Notes: a model not told the origin generated them from the sequence alone. 64,000 nucleotides of DNA from Cunninghamella blakesleeana (GCA_017871115.1 JAFCIZ010000001.1:5617501-5681500), one strand, 5' to 3'. Positions 25,783 through 40,122 are shown, counted from the stretch's first letter. Numbers and translations: made by a program.

Positions 25783-26617
25783 ATGGCACCAAGCGTATTA
25801 GTATCAGATATTGTTTTACCCGAAGTAGAGCGTCAAATTGTTCAGGATCGTTCCCTTTGGCCTAATGTTAAAGGTTTTTTTATTGTTAATGTAACAAAAA
25901 GAAAACGACCAGCTACCACTTGGTAAGACAAAAATAATAATAATAATAATAATTTCTCACACTTTTTGGTAAAAAAAAAAAAAAAATTAACTTTAACAAT
26001 ATCTCTTTTTTGTTTTTAAAATAGGTATATTTTATTACAAGGAAATGAGGTACAACCTATTATTACCAATAAATCAAAAAAAGTACAAGATATTACTAAA
26101 AAGAATAAATTCAAGACTGTAAAAATCCGTGTTGAAGATAGCGATTTATTAAACTTTGTTACTGGAGGGTAAAATTAAATATGTATAAAATATAAGGCGA
26201 TTTATTTTTAATTGCAATAACCATCATATTAATATAAGACTATCTTTCATTAACTTAGGTTAACTGGTATTAAAGCATATACTAATCGTAGAATTAGAGT
26301 AAGAAAAGAAAAAAAAAATCGCATAAATTATATCTATTACCTATCTAGTTTTCAATCATTTATTTATATCATATTTCTGTATTTATACATTTATTTAAAA
26401 AATATAGATTCGTGGAGATTTAGCTCTTGCTCAACGATTAGAAACTTTATTTGAAAAAGCTGGTGGACATGAGGTAAGGATTTTGAAAAAAAAAAAAAAG
26501 CAAATCTTTAATTTTTTAAATAACATATACACTTTTTATTTTTCTTAGCGCGCTTTGGATTATATTCAAAAAAACAAAGATATTCTTATCCAATCAACAC
26601 TTAAGGCTAAACTTTAG
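25783..26617 (+). CDS. SCP2 sterol-transfer-domain protein, 5 exons, 152 aa
   Basis: SCP2-domain proteins bind or transfer lipids and often act in peroxisomes. Exons are 25783-25922, 26025-26168, 26259-26298, 26408-26473 and 26549-26617, all in phase, 152 residues. The domain is recognised by the C-terminal half LLNFVTGGLTGIKAYTNRRIRIRGDLALAQRLETLF, matching the family's D-L-V-x-G-K-L-x-x-x-x-A-x-x-x-G-x-I-x-I-x-G-D-x-x-L-A pattern. An N-terminal extension (residues 1-40) precedes the first strand (NVKGFFIVNVTKRKRPATTWYILL). The C-terminus LKAKL is not a clear peroxisomal SKL signal, although it is similar in shape. The third exon is 40 nt. Frame extensions upstream of the ATG are leader sequence. 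Confidence 0.82.
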
Positions 26618-27425
26618 TTTCAGTCAATAGCATTTGTATAAAAAAACTATTTTAATACGTAATACTCATAATAATAAAATAAGTTTTTTGTAAATAATAA
26701 TAATGTGTTAATGCAAGCAAGAATTGGATAAATAAAATTATTATGAGCAATGATAAATCAACAATGGTGATTGATATTAAAAAAAAAAAAGGTCAGGTAG
26801 AGCTAGTGATTTTTTTAATTGAAAAAGTAAAAAGGATTGTTAATTTATTATATAAAATATATTTGTATGAATAGTAATGGATCAATAATCTCATCGTCAA
26901 TTAAAAAGAAATAAACATATTTAGAGCAATAAATTAAATAAAATGATCAGATTAATCCCCTAATCTACCTATATATTTTAGTTGATATATCTTTTTTCTT
27001 TTTTTATCTATATTAAAATTCAGTTTTATACGTAAATGCAGGAGGTAAAAATTTATTATATTCCACCGTAAAAAAATGAATGTTATTTAAAAACTCTTGT
27101 TTCTTGACAAAAACTTGTTCCATCATTTATCTATTTAGTAGCCTTATTTACTATTAATACTGTTATATGCTGTTATTATTCTTATTATTATTTTAAAAAG
27201 AAAAGTTGATTAAATTTTATTAGTTTTTTTTTTTTCTTTTTTTTTTCTTTTTTTTTCTTTTTTTTTCTTTTTTTTTTGTAATGCAAGAAGAATACTTTTT
27301 AATATTGCCACCAAAAAAAAAAAAAAAGAATAAAATAAAGAGCGGCTATTTAATTTCTGTTTTAATCGACTAATAATTAATTATAAAAAAATATATTACT
27401 TTCCATCTATTTATTTTAAGATTGC

Positions 27426-27463
<38 letters not shown>

Positions 27464-28407
27464 TATCTTGAACAATTTTTTATATTATCAATAAATTATT
27501 CAATCCGTTTTGTACATATATATATATATATATACATACATACATATAATAAAATGGGCAAAAGTATTACTTTTATCACTAATTAGGTACCACAACAGGG
27601 TTACCCTGATCTTTCTTTTTGAAAAAGAAATCCTCTGCCTTTTCTTTTTATAATAAAATAATAATAATAATAATAATAATAACAATACAATAAAATTGAA
27701 TAAAGGTGTTTTCAATCAATTAATCAATATATGTACAAAAAAGTCATTGTTATGATAAAAAAAGAAGAGAATAAAAAAATTTTTTTTTTAAATAAAGATA
27801 AATTTATATAAATTATTATACTAAGAACACTCATTTATAGACAATTCGACTCCGCGCTAGTTGTTGTCCTAATATAGAACTCTCGAAATAGCTGTCAAGT
27901 TTTCATGTAATAATGATTATTTTGGTTATAGATGGAATGAAGGAGAATCAAAATAATAACGATGGAGTAAAAAAAAAAAAAGATGAATTATATATGATTT
28001 ATATATATAAATATAGCGATTCTTCTTTATTTGGGAGGTAGATGATGACCTTTTTTTTTATTTTTAATTATTTCCCCCTAGATTATATTATATATATATG
28101 AAAAAGTTACCATGTATTATTTATGGGAATGCCAAAATAAGAAATGGTGTTTATTTTTAAAAAATAAATCAATGATAAAAGAGTGAAGAAAACACTTATG
28201 TAACACAGACTCAACCTTTTTTTTGTTATATGATCCAATTAAAAATAATCTTTTTATTTTTATTTCTTTTCTTTCTTTTTCTTTTTCATTTTCTTATTTT
28301 TTATATATTTTTGTACTTTTATATATATGTATTTTTATATATAACCATTATTATCATTACCAACTCATCATAGACCCTTTATATATATATATATATAAAC
28401 ATACATA
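26618..28407. other. 1.8-kb region without a supported gene
   Basis: This contains the 3' flank of the SCP2-domain gene and the long upstream region of the chitin synthase gene. It holds microsatellites (a T-rich decamer repeat at 27224-27277, an ATT run at 27423-27462 and an AAT run at 27655-27681) and (AT) runs. No coding frame of more than about 70 codons with codon character is present. A long regulatory region for the chitin synthase is plausible. Confidence 0.45.
27224..27277. repeat. T-rich decamer tandem repeat (T9C)n
   Basis: C residues interrupt a poly-T block at 27236, 27247, 27257 and 27267, giving a period of 10-11 bp, one helical turn. Confidence 0.8.
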
Positions 28408-30806
28408 ATGGGAAAACAAAAAGATATCAATCATCCGGATTTAATACTAGTAGAAGATATAAAAACATGTTTACAAAATCGATATGCTTCAAATCAAATA
28501 TATACAAAGATAGGTTCGAATCATCTTGTAGCCATTAATCCTTATAAACCTATGCCTACAAATGATGACCAATCTAGTTTAGATTATGTAGCTATTTATA
28601 AGGATATCAATCATCAACCCTCTTTATTAGATCCTCATTTATTTGAATTTATAAATCATACTTATTTTAATTTAAGACGAACTGGAGACGATCAAGCTGT
28701 TTTTTTATTGTAAGGAAAATCATAAGAAAAAAAAAAAAAAAAAAATTATCAGTAACCAGTTGGAAAAAATAAATAAATTAAAGTTCCGTCCCGTCAGTTT
28801 TTTATTTTATTTTTCTTACTCAATTTTTATTTTCTCTCTCTCTTTTTTTTTTTTTTTTTTATTTTTTATTTATAAAAAAAAAAACATATACATACACATG
28901 ATAATCATAGTGGTGAATCAGGTTCTGGAAAAACATCAACAAGACAGTTAATATTACAACACTTATTACACTTGGGTAGCCATAAAAAGGAAACAAAGGT
29001 ACAACAACAAATTATTCACTCTCAAACAATTATTAATGCTTTTGGACAAGCTGCCTCATCCCTTAATACCAACGCGTCTCTCTATGGTTACTATGGTGAG
29101 ATACAGTTTAGTGAACGTGGCCGTATGATTGGTGCTAAAACTTTACACTATTGTTTTGATAAATCTCGTGTTACATGTCATCAGCAACCCAACTTTAATG
29201 TATTTTATCAATTGTTAGCTGGTTTAAGTCCTCAAGAAAAACAATCACTACAATTAACTTCGGAACCTTCTCACTACCGTTATTTGAAAGCAAAACTTTC
29301 TTCTTCCTCGCAAGCTCAACTTATGGACCCAGAAGCATGGATGCAATTAAAACAAAGTCTTAAAGTATGCGGCTTTAGAAAGGATCATATTACTCGTATT
29401 ATACAGCTATTGGCTGCCCTTTTACATCTTGGTAACCTGGTCTTTTTGGACCCTTCTGCTTCAAGCGATCAAGAAGCGGCTTATGTGAAAAATGTAGAAG
29501 AATTAGATCTAGTTGCTGATATGCTTGGCTTAGACCCCCAAGCTCTTGAAAACGTTTTAACGTTTAAAACCACTTTGATTCGTAAAGATGTCACAACCCT
29601 TATTTTAAATGCAGAGCAAGCAAACGAACAACGTAATGAATTGGTCAGGGTGCTCTATTCTTTGTTGTTTTCTTGGCTGGTGGAAAAAATTAACAATAAA
29701 ACATGCAACGATTCCTTTGCTGCTTTTATTGGTTTATTGGATTTCCCTGGCACATCATCAACACCAAACAACAACAACAACCCTACTTCTTCTGGATTTC
29801 ACCAATTTTGTTTATTACTCTCAAATGAACGAATCCATGGCTATTATATGGATAGAGTGATGAACGATAAAGTGTATACAATGGATGGCATTAAAATGGC
29901 GAATATAGAGTATGATAGTAACCAGCCTTGTTTAGAACTATTAACTCGCCCTTCAAAGGGTGTGTGCGCTTTATTAAATAATATGACAGACAGTAACACC
30001 TCTGGAAAAAGATCACATACCGATAATAACTTTTTAGATTCCATGATTAAATATAATGGTCAACATCAATCTTTTAGTCTTAAAAAATCAAGTACAAGCG
30101 CTCGCCATTTCGCTATTGAACATTATACTGGTTCTGTGACCTATGATCCTCAAGGCTTTTTACAAAGTAATGGCAATCAAATCTCTGTCGATTTCGTTTC
30201 TCTATTCCGTGGTAGTACTGATATCCCCGCTTCTTGGAATGGCTTCTTAGTAGAATTATTTTCTGAAGATAATCTTGCTACTGTTACTCATCCTCGTAAT
30301 ACCCAAGCTATTGTCACGGCTCAACAATCTACTAAACCTTCCCGTCAACCTTCCTTACGTAAAAGCAAGAGAAATAAAGATCAACCTAAAACTACCACAG
30401 CCGATGATAAAAATACAACTTCAACATCCGTACCTACAACTAGTGTTTTAAATCAATTATCGTCTGCTTTGGATGATCTATTTAATTCTATTGAAGAGGC
30501 TACTTTATGGTCTATTTTTTGTATCAATCCTAACCATCAACAACATCCAACTCAATTTGATAGTAAACTCGTTCAACAACAATTAAATCATTTATCTATA
30601 TCTCAAATCAGTCAAAGAATGAGACAGCATTATATTCAACATTTTACCCATGCAGAATTTTTAGAAAGATATGCTCTTATTTTACAATCTCTTTCTATTG
30701 ATACTTCTCGTTTACCTCGTTCTTGTTGTGAACTTGCCATACAAACTTATGGATGGAACAATCAAAATGCTATAGTAGGAAATAATATGGTAAACATTTA
30801 TTTTAT

Positions 30807-30840
<34 letters not shown>

Positions 30841-33800
30841 CACTTGACATCTATTTATTTACAATTATTTTTCCTTTATATATATATAAATATCTAATTA
30901 TAGATCTTTTTGGCTGATGGTCCATGGATGCAGCTAGAAAATCAACTCAGACAAATGCAAAAGAATGATCCACAAATTCAAGATATCAATTCACCTAACC
31001 TTCGTAATAGTGGACAATTAGATAGTAATTACAACTTAAATTCAAATGCTCATTTATCCTCAGTTGCTGCAGCTTCTGGACTTCCTCAACCAACTGCTAT
31101 TGGCTCTCATTATGATGATCAACAATCTTATTATTCTGAAGAAGAAATCAATACACCTGATGATAGAAGCGCTGCTGGTATGGGAATGCATGCTGCCCCT
31201 AGTGGGGGTCGCTATCATGTTGAATCCTATTATGGCTCGGATTCATTAGGGTTATCTCATGAGGATACAGATATGAAAGACCTTGGAGGATCGAATACCA
31301 TGTTATATGGTCAACATAATAATGCACCTGTTGTAGAAGAAGAGGATGACAGTGGTGAAGATAAACATAAAATGTCTGCACAACGTAAAAGATGGTTATT
31401 TTTGGTATGGGCTGTTACATGGTGGATTCCAACAAAGTTCCTTGTATGGTGTGGTCGTATGAAACGAAAGGATGTTCAAATTGCATGGCGTGAAAAATTC
31501 ACCCTTTGCTTTTTCATTTTCCTCTTGTGTGCTTTTGTTATTTGGTTCTTGGTCTTCTTTGGTGATTTAATTTGTCCCCATCAAAACGTCTTTTCTCCTT
31601 CTGAATTACAAAATCATAGTGACGAAAAAAAGGCATATGTAGCAATTCGTGGTGAAGTCTTTGATTTAACTAACTTTGCACCAAGACATTATCCTACTGA
31701 TATTATCCCTACCAGTGCATTATTTGATTATGCTGGTAAAGATATAACTCCTCTATTCCCTATTCAAGTATCTGCTCTTTGTGAAGGTACCACTGGTGAA
31801 GTCTCTCAATATGTTTCATTAGACTATCAAGTCAATTTAACAGATAAAAATGCTTATTACCATGATTTCCGTTATTCGTCAGATGTGTATCGCCCTAACT
31901 GGTATTATGATCAAATGTCAATGCTCAGACAAAACTTTAAAGTAGGTAATATGGGCTATGAAAGTAAAGCCATCTATGATCAAGCAACACAGGCTACTTT
32001 AGTTAATGGTATTCGTATGATGCGTAATTGGGCCGTTTTGGATAACCATGTTTACGATTTAACATCCTATCTTCTTGGTGGTAGATATGCTAAGGCTCCT
32101 TCTAATGAACCAGCACCTACCAATGTGGATGTGAATTTTATGGATGATCAAATTGTAAATCTTTTTAGACAATTCTCTGGTAGTGATGTAACCCAACGGT
32201 TCCAAGATTTAAATTTAGATCCTGCACTTAAAAAACGACAATTGGTATGTCTTCGTAACTTATTCTTCGTTGGTATGTTGGATACACGTAATTCAACAAA
32301 ATGTCAATTCTCTACCTATTTGCTTTTGATTGTAACCTGTTTACTGGCAAGTGTAATTGTATTCAAGTTTATTGCAGCTTTACGTATCTCTAGTGCTCGT
32401 GCTCCTGAAGAACATGATAAATTTGTCATCTGTCAAATTACTTGTTACACTGAAGACGAAGAATCCTTACGTAAAACAATCGATTCCATAGCTAAATTGA
32501 CGTATGATGATAAACGTAAGTTGATGTTTATTATTTGTGATGGTATGATTGTTGGTAGTGGAAATGATCGCCCTACCCCCCGTATTGTATTGGATATTTT
32601 GGGTGTGGATGCTCAAGTCGATCCTGAACCTCTTTCCTTTGTATCCGTCGGTGAAGGTCAAAAGCAACATAATATGGGTAAAGTATATTCTGGTCTTTAT
32701 GAAACAAGTGGTCATGTTGTTCCTTATTTGGTCGTCGTGAAATGTGGCAAACCTACAGAAAGACAAAAACCTGGTAATCGTGGTAAACGTGATTCTCAAT
32801 TGGTCCTTATGCAATATTTAAATCGCGTTCATTTTGATGCTCCTATGAATCCTTTGCAACTGGAAATTTACCATCAAATGAAAAATGTTATTGGGGTGAA
32901 TCCAAGCTTTTATGAGTTTGTTTTGATGGTAGATGCTGATACAGAAGTTATGCCTACTGGTTTAAATAATTTAGTTTCAGCAGCTGTTCATGATTCGAAG
33001 ATTATTGGTATCTGTGGTGAAACCAATTTAGCAAACGAAAAAGATACCTGGGTTACCATGATTCAAGTGTATGAATACTTTATCTCTCACCATATGATCA
33101 AAGCATTTGAATCTCTCTTCTCAACTGTCAGTTGTTTACCTGGGTGTTTCACCATGTATCGTGTACGTACTGTTGATGGTAAAAGACCTCTTTTTATCAG
33201 CAATGAAGTAATCAATGATTATTCCGTCAATATTGTAGATACTTTACATAAAAAGAATTTGCTTCATTTAGGGGAAGACCGATACTTGACAACTCTTTTA
33301 TTAAAACACTTTTCCAACTTTAAAACAAAATTCACAGCAGATGCTCAATGTAAAACTAATGCACCTGATTTATGGAGCGTCTTACTCTCTCAACGTCGTC
33401 GATGGATTAATTCAACTATTCACAATCTTGGGGAATTGATCTTTTTACCTAGACTTTGCGGTTTCTGTTGTTTCTCTATGCGTTTTGTGGTTATTTTGGA
33501 TTTGATCAGTACTTTAGTTATGCCAGCTTTAGTGGGTTATATTGCTTATCTTATTTATGAAATTGCTACCTCCACAGATAAAATCCCTACTATTTCTATT
33601 GCTACCATTGCTGGTGTTTATGGTTTACAAGCTCTTCTTTTTATTATCAAACGTAAATGGGAATACATTATGTGGATGTTGGTCTCTATTCTCGCTATTC
33701 CTGTCTTTTCCTTCTATATTCCCATTTATGCCTATTGGCACTTTGACGATTTCTCATGGGGTAATACACGTGTGGTAATGGGTGAAAAGGGTAAAAAAAT

Positions 33801-34482
33801 AAAAGTAGCAGATGAAGGTGAATTTGATCCTAAAACAATTCCTACCATGACTTGGTCAGAATACGAAAGAACTATTTTATCAGAAGAATGGAATGACGAT
33901 GGCCAATCTCAAATTAGTAGTGCTTATACTTATCAATCTCGACAACCTTCTAAAGTTGGATCTGTTTATGGTGGTGGTAATGGAATGGGTAGAAATAGTG
34001 AAATCATGAGTCATATGCCTTATAATAACACTGTTGGTACTCTTACTCCTCCTTCTGGTATGGATAATCGTCGTTCCGGTTCTGGATTTTTCACTATGGA
34101 TGGTGGTGGTAGTATGATGATGCCTTCAAATGGATCTGTTCCTTTACTTCCTTATCCAAAACCTTCTGCTCCGAACAGATATTCTATGGCTTCAGGTTCT
34201 GTATCATTAAGTCAATTACCTCTACAACAACAACAACAACCCCATTTACCCCAAGGAACAAGTAGACATTCTTTAGCTTTAGATGCAATGGACGATTCAA
34301 CTGGACCTAGTCATGAAGAAATTAAACAGCAAGTACATCGTATATTATCTCATTCAGATTTAACTCAAATAACTAAAAAACAAGTAAGAGAACAACTTCA
34401 ACAAATCTTTGGTATTCCCATGTCATATAGAAAAGATTATATTAATTCATGTATTGAAGAATATTTACAAAATCAATCTTAA
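28408..34482 (+). CDS. Chitin synthase with N-terminal myosin motor-like domain (class V type), 3 exons, 1919 aa
   Basis: These plasma-membrane enzymes polymerise UDP-GlcNAc into chitin at hyphal tips; the motor-like part helps target them along actin. Exons are 28408-28709, 28911-30789 and 30904-34482. Residues 1 to about 750 form the motor-like domain: P-loop GESGSGKT at 102-109, a switch I region NTNASLYGYYGEIQF, and a switch II-like LLDFPG. The motor ends at MIFLADGPWMQLE across intron 2. Then come a membrane segment (LCFFIFLLCAFVIWFLVFF), a cytochrome b5-like domain (YVAIRGEVFDLTNF, near 970), a second membrane segment, and the GT2 catalytic domain with ADTEVMP near 1405, EDRYLTTLLL near 1519 and QRRRWINS at about 1557. 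Several membrane helices follow, then a Ser/Gln-rich spacer and a DEK-C domain (last 55 residues). Intron 2 contains an A26 run. Confidence 0.96.
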
Positions 34483-34590
34483 ATAATAATAATAATTATA
34501 ATAATAGAAATATAGTTTTTTTTTTAATTCCTTTTTAACCAACATATATAAATATATTCATTTCATATAAAATATATTCATTCCACATAG

Positions 34591-34624
<34 letters not shown>

Positions 34625-35132
34625 TCATTTATATCTAAATGTTTTTAATCATACTAATAAATGTACGTATAAATTTATTTATTTATTTTTATTTATTTAT
34701 TTTTTTTCCATCTATCAAAAAAACTTTATTTGAAGTGAAACATGTGATTATAAATCGGCTCTAAATTATTAAAGATCTAATGATGATCATTTTACTGAAT
34801 TTTAATTGATAAATAGATAAGAATGATCAATTAAATTAATGAACAAATATTAAATATTAAATATTAAATATAGAACTAATAGAAAATAATGGCATGTTTC
34901 AAAAAAAAAAAAAAGTGAAAGAGGAATAGTTATATATTAATTATAAACAGTTTCGAAAAAAATGATAATCAAAGTTATTTTAAATTCCGCCTATTTTTAA
35001 AAAATTGTGGAGCAAAAATAAAAAAAAATTTAAGGGCAATTCTTTTACATTTTTTTCTTTTCTCACTGATTTTTTCTTATCCTTTCAAATAGTAATAATA
35101 GCAATAAACAAGAAAGAGAGGATTATCATACG
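34483..35132. other. Intergenic region between chitin synthase and Zn2Cys6 regulator
   Basis: AT-rich, with an (AT) run at 34591-34624, TTTA tandems at 34676-34700, and ATTAAAT tandems near 34850-34870. No gene is seen. Confidence 0.5.
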
Positions 35133-38100
35133 ATGGCAGAAGAAAATCCTACCAAAAGACAACGCGTTAGTAAAGCGTGGTAATGTATAATATATATAAA
35201 TATGTATGTGTATAAATTACATATTAAAATGTTAATATTAATAATCTCTGTAACTATTTATTAATTTACTGTATTATTTTTTATTTTTGTATTTTGTATT
35301 ATTATTTTTTATTTTAATTTATAGTGAACAGTGTCGTAAAAAAAAAGTAAAGTGTTTAGGATCTCCACCTACTTGTAATAATTGTAAATCCCTTGGTTTA
35401 AACTGTCAGTATTTGGAGTCGACTAAAAAGGTATTTAAATTAATAATATTCATAGAGATAAAGAAAAAAGTATATACTCTATCTTTTGTTTATTTATTTA
35501 TTTAAAAAAAATAACATACAACTAAACTTTATTTTGGTACTTACTTTTGTATATATAAATAAAATATTATTAACGCATAGCGAGGACCACCTAAAGGATA
35601 TATTGAAGCCATTGAAGGAAGGCTACAGCGATTAGAAGCACTTTTAGGAAGTATTATAGAAGATGATGATCCTCGTTCACAAGCCATATTAGCAGAATTA
35701 AATGCACCTTTAGAAACAGCGAATGGAGAATTAGTAAGACCTAGACCTTTACATCATACTTCACTACATGGATTAGAGAGCGAACTTACCTCTATGATGC
35801 ATATGAAAAATGAAGGAATTGATCATGAAAATAAAACACACAATACACCTTACCATTATGACATTCCTAACCAACAACAGCAACATCATCATCAACAACA
35901 GCAACATCATCATCAACAACAGCAACAACAAGAGCAACAAGAACAACAAAATTCTGATATGGCCTCTCGTTCTGATCAATTGGATAATTTATCAATTGAT
36001 GATTCAGGTCAATTACGTTATTATGGAAGATCATCGGGTTTTGATATGTTACATCGTAATAAGAATTTAAAAAATGGATCCATTCATTTTAGATCAAGAG
36101 ATACAAAACTAAAGACCAGCAGCTTTAAAGATAGTGACAAGAATAGTGAAAACAATGACCACCATAATAACAGTACCCATAATAAGGATAATCAGAATAA
36201 AAATAGTCAGAATAATAAAAAACGCAGTAGTAGTACTGACGATAATAGTAATAATAACAATAAAGCATCGATCATTAATATAACAAATGCAAGTAACATA
36301 GATCCATTTGAATTACCACCTGATGATTTATCTGAACACCTTTTGGATCTTTATTTTAAAACTTTTTATCCATGGCTTCCTGTAATACATAAGGACTCCT
36401 TTTTAGAAAGAATGAAATCAAAAGATAATAAACCACCTGCATTACTCTTGAACGCTATTTATGGTGTCACTTCTCGTCTCTCCCCTGATGTACGCGTACG
36501 GTCAGATCCTCAACTATCAGATACAGCTGGTGATATTTTTTTTGAAAGGGCAAGATTATTAATGGAATTGGAATGGGATGATTTTAAAGTTTATACCGTA
36601 CAAGCTTTAGTCTTGATGAGTAGTCATTCAAATGGGGCTTTAAAAACCATTCGCGGTTGGTTATATAGTGGCATGGTAATTGTATAATATTTTATATTAA
36701 AAAAAGAAAAAAGAAAATCAATATAAATAAATAATATAAAATAAAATAATAGATTTTTACAATATACTTATTATATTTTATAAATGTTTTCATTTTTTTC
36801 CTTTTAAAAAATATTAGGCATTTAGAATGGCTCAAAACCTTGGATTACATAGAAATTGCGACAATTGGAATTTAACAGATGTTGAAAAAGAAGAACGAAA
36901 AAGATGTTTCTATAGTTGCTTTGTAGTAGATAGATTATCTTGCGCTATGCATGGAAGATCGCCTGTATTGGATGAGCGTGATTATGATGCTCTTTACCCT
37001 AGTTATGAAGACAAAGATGATGGCAACGGTGAATCAAAAAATATTATGGAAAGATTTCATCAATTAATCAAGTTATGTGAATTACTTGGTGATGTGTTAA
37101 GGGACCTTTATATGGTACGCGGAAGAAAACAATTATCAATGATGACATGTCCTGATAGTGTTGTAGCCAATTTAGATCGTGGATTAAATAAATGGATGAT
37201 GAAATTGCCTCAATCTATGCAATACCGACCTCCCAATACGCGATTAGCAGAAACAGGGAAAGCACCAGCCTTACAACTCTGCCAAATGCATATGTTATTT
37301 TATACTATTTTAATATTATTACATCGTCCTTTTATACCTGGTTCCTCATCCTCACCAGCGCCTTCTGTCTTTCCTTCAGCAGCTATATGTACCTTTGCAG
37401 CAAATAAAATATTGGATATCTCTGAATCTTTATTAGCAGATGGTCGATTGAAATATGTGAATAATTATGCACTTTATTTCATGTTTACGGCTGGGATTAT
37501 TTTTATTCATAACGCACAATCCTCTGACAGCATGTTTTCATTTGAAGCCAAAATCAGTATCAATAAAATTATGCATGCTATGGATGAAGTAGAAAACACT
37601 TGGAGTACATCAGCAAGACACTGTAATATTTTAGGTGCTTTAGCTGGATTACGTGATATTGATTTGGAATGTGTGGATGAAAGTTATTCGAAATCTCAAA
37701 ACTCTGTACAAAATGCAATGCCTCCCCCACTTTCTATAGCGGTTCCTAATTCTCCTGAAGAATATGAAGATACTAATGACGAAGTTAATGATGATGGTAC
37801 TAATAGTAGTAATAATAATGATGACAATAGAGTCGACAATCATGAGGTTAATGGAAATAGAAATGAAAATGACTATTCCGTACACGAAATTAAACACGAA
37901 TCAGAATCAATACCAATTACAATACCTACTACAAATTCAGCTATTACCTCAACTCATACACCCATTAATCAGCCATCCTTATCAAGCTCTATCGGTATAG
38001 ATGAAAAGTATGCCAATTATTATATGGGATTAACTATTTCTACAGCAAACACACAACAACTTTATTCACTTACAAACACAACACCAACACCAACATCTCC

Positions 38101-38464
38101 ATTATCTTTGCAGCAACAACAGCATTCTACTATGTCATCTTTACCAATATCGACTTCTCAAAACTCAAGTGTATTTAATACACCCAATCCTTTTCCTTCC
38201 TCCTCATCATCTGTATCACCACCGCCATCTGCTTCATTCCCACCACATACTTTAAATAATAATGATAAATCACAAGTATCCTTTAATCCAAATGACACCG
38301 CTTTTTGGGAAATACCATCCTCTATTAATATTCAAGAATGGAACTCATACCTTACTGACCAAGCTCAAAAAATAGATCCATTAATGATGCCTCCTATTGT
38401 AGAAAATGATGAATCTCAACCAAAGCTAGCTACCCATTCTCAGGAATCATCATCATTATCGTGA
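35133..38464 (+). CDS. Zn2Cys6 fungal-specific transcription factor, 4 exons, 964 aa
   Basis: This is a nuclear DNA-binding regulator of the Gal4-type class. Exons 35133-35179, 35325-35430, 35581-36675 and 36818-38464 join to 964 residues. The binuclear zinc cluster has Cys at 16, 19, 26, 33, 36 and 43 (CX2CX6CX6CX2CX6C), split by intron 1 after codon 15. The linker KKRGPPKGYIEAIEGRLQRLEALL is the coiled-coil dimerisation helix typical of this subfamily. Residues from about 225 (FELPPDDLSEHLLDLYFKTF) begin the Fungal_trans middle homology region, which continues through FRMAQNLGLHR and RKRCFYSCFVVDRL. Poly-Gln/His and poly-Asn tracts flank it, and the C-terminal 250 residues are Ser/Thr/Pro/Asn-rich, likely for activation. 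The target genes cannot be told from the sequence. Confidence 0.93.
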
Positions 38465-39146
38465 AAACCTTGAATTTTTTTTTAATAATATATTTGTTGT
38501 ATTAAAAAAAATGTAATATATTTCTTTATTCAATCCATTCGTACATTTTAACCATTTATTTACATATAAACAACATATTCAGGCGTCATATCAATATTAT
38601 TTATTAGTATTGTTAGTATTATATAACCTAATTGCTTATTATTATTATTATATTTACTTATTACATTGCATTTAATATAATAAAATATAAATATACTCAT
38701 TCATTATCATACTTTATTTCGTATTGATAGATATATACTTTATAAAATAAAAAAAGTTACATAATATAATAATATAGGTGGTTGATTTTAAGGTACTTTT
38801 ATAAAAAATATTATATTTATTATATATAACAAAAAAATGGAATAAATAAAAAATGTATATAAATGATTTTTATTTAATTTAAATAAATGTGAAAAATTTA
38901 CATTTATCCTATTTTTTTTTAAAAAAAAAATTAACAAACTATTAAAAAACTGGCATTTTGTATAAAAAAGAAATCAAGTATGTCTTTTTATTATGTGTGT
39001 ATGTTGTAAAATAAACTATGCAAAATAACATGTGTGGCGTTGTTTAAATCTTTTTTTATAAAATATCCATTTTTGAATTTTTTTAAACTTTTTCCATCTT
39101 TTATTTTTTTATTTTATATCCCCACTTGGTTGGTCTTCATATATAT
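38465..39146. other. Intergenic region between Zn2Cys6 regulator and ArfB-like gene
   Basis: Strongly AT-rich, with a T9A10 palindrome at 38912-38930 and no coding frame. The short T-rich segment before 39147 is the likely leader of the ArfB-like gene. Confidence 0.5.
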
Positions 39147-39622
39147 ATGCTAATAGCTCAAAAAATTATTAAAAGTAGTCTACCATTTTCTTTTATTCGA
39201 TTTTACTCTACCCATTCTAAGCTTTTTACTTATCAAGAAGCTGAATTATGGATTTCACAGTTTAACAAAAATAGTATACCAAAAGAACATATTGTAGTCG
39301 CTTTTAGTCGAAGTAGTGGCCCTGGTGGACAAAATGTAAACAAGGGTAAAGAATAAAAATGAAATAAAATCAATAAATAAAACGATCTATATATTATATT
39401 TATATATATATATATATATATATATACACGTGTGTGTGTATACATGTGTATTGCTCCTTCATTTATAGTTAATACCAAGGTAGATTTACGGTTACTATTA
39501 GATCAAGCACTTTGGATTCCTGAGCATGGAAGAGAAAAATTAAAAGTAAATATATATCACAACTAATAAAATAATAGAATTGACGATAGCAAAAAAAAAA
39601 AATCACTTGATTCATCTAATAC

Positions 39623-39668
<46 letters not shown>

Positions 39669-40019
39669 AGACTTCACAATATATAACTAAATCAGGTGAA
39701 TTAAAAATTACTTCAGATAAAACAAGATCACAAGGAAAAAATCTTCAGGACTGTTATGAAAAATTAGTAGTTATAATCAAACAAGCTGTTGCAGTTCAAC
39801 GTGAAGCAGATGCAGATACTCTTGCTCGTATTGAAGAAAGGTATTAATACAATAATAATAATAATTAAAAAAGGAATAGATTACTGAAAACTACATATTC
39901 CTTTTTGTTATATATGCATGTATTATAGGCGAAAAAAAGAAGATCAGCGAAGGATAGACAATAAGCAACGACATGGACAAAAAAAAGCAAATAGACGTGT
40001 TAAAAATAATGATTATTAA
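39147..40019 (+). CDS. Mitochondrial ArfB/ICT1-type peptidyl-tRNA hydrolase (RF-1 domain), 4 exons, 178 aa
   Basis: Proteins of this class hydrolyse peptidyl-tRNA on stalled mitochondrial ribosomes (yeast Pth4, human ICT1). Exons are 39147-39345, 39469-39545, 39671-39840 and 39929-40019, giving 178 residues. The catalytic GGQ lies at residues 60-62 inside SRSSGPGGQNVNKVNTKVDLR, the class signature, spanning intron 1. The domain continues with SGELKITSDKTRSQGKNLQDC, and the protein ends in a highly basic tail (RRIDNKQRHGQKKANRRVK) like the tail that enters the empty mRNA channel in bacterial ArfB. The first 25 residues are basic and hydroxylated, consistent with mitochondrial import. I used the ATG at 39147; an upstream TTG in the same frame is not needed. 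Confidence 0.93.
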
Positions 40020-40122
40020 ATATATAAAAAAAAAATAAAAACCGATAGATTATTGATAATGATAATAAAAACACTAAAACAATTTACATATTCATGTAAA
40101 AGTTATGTATTTATATATTTAT

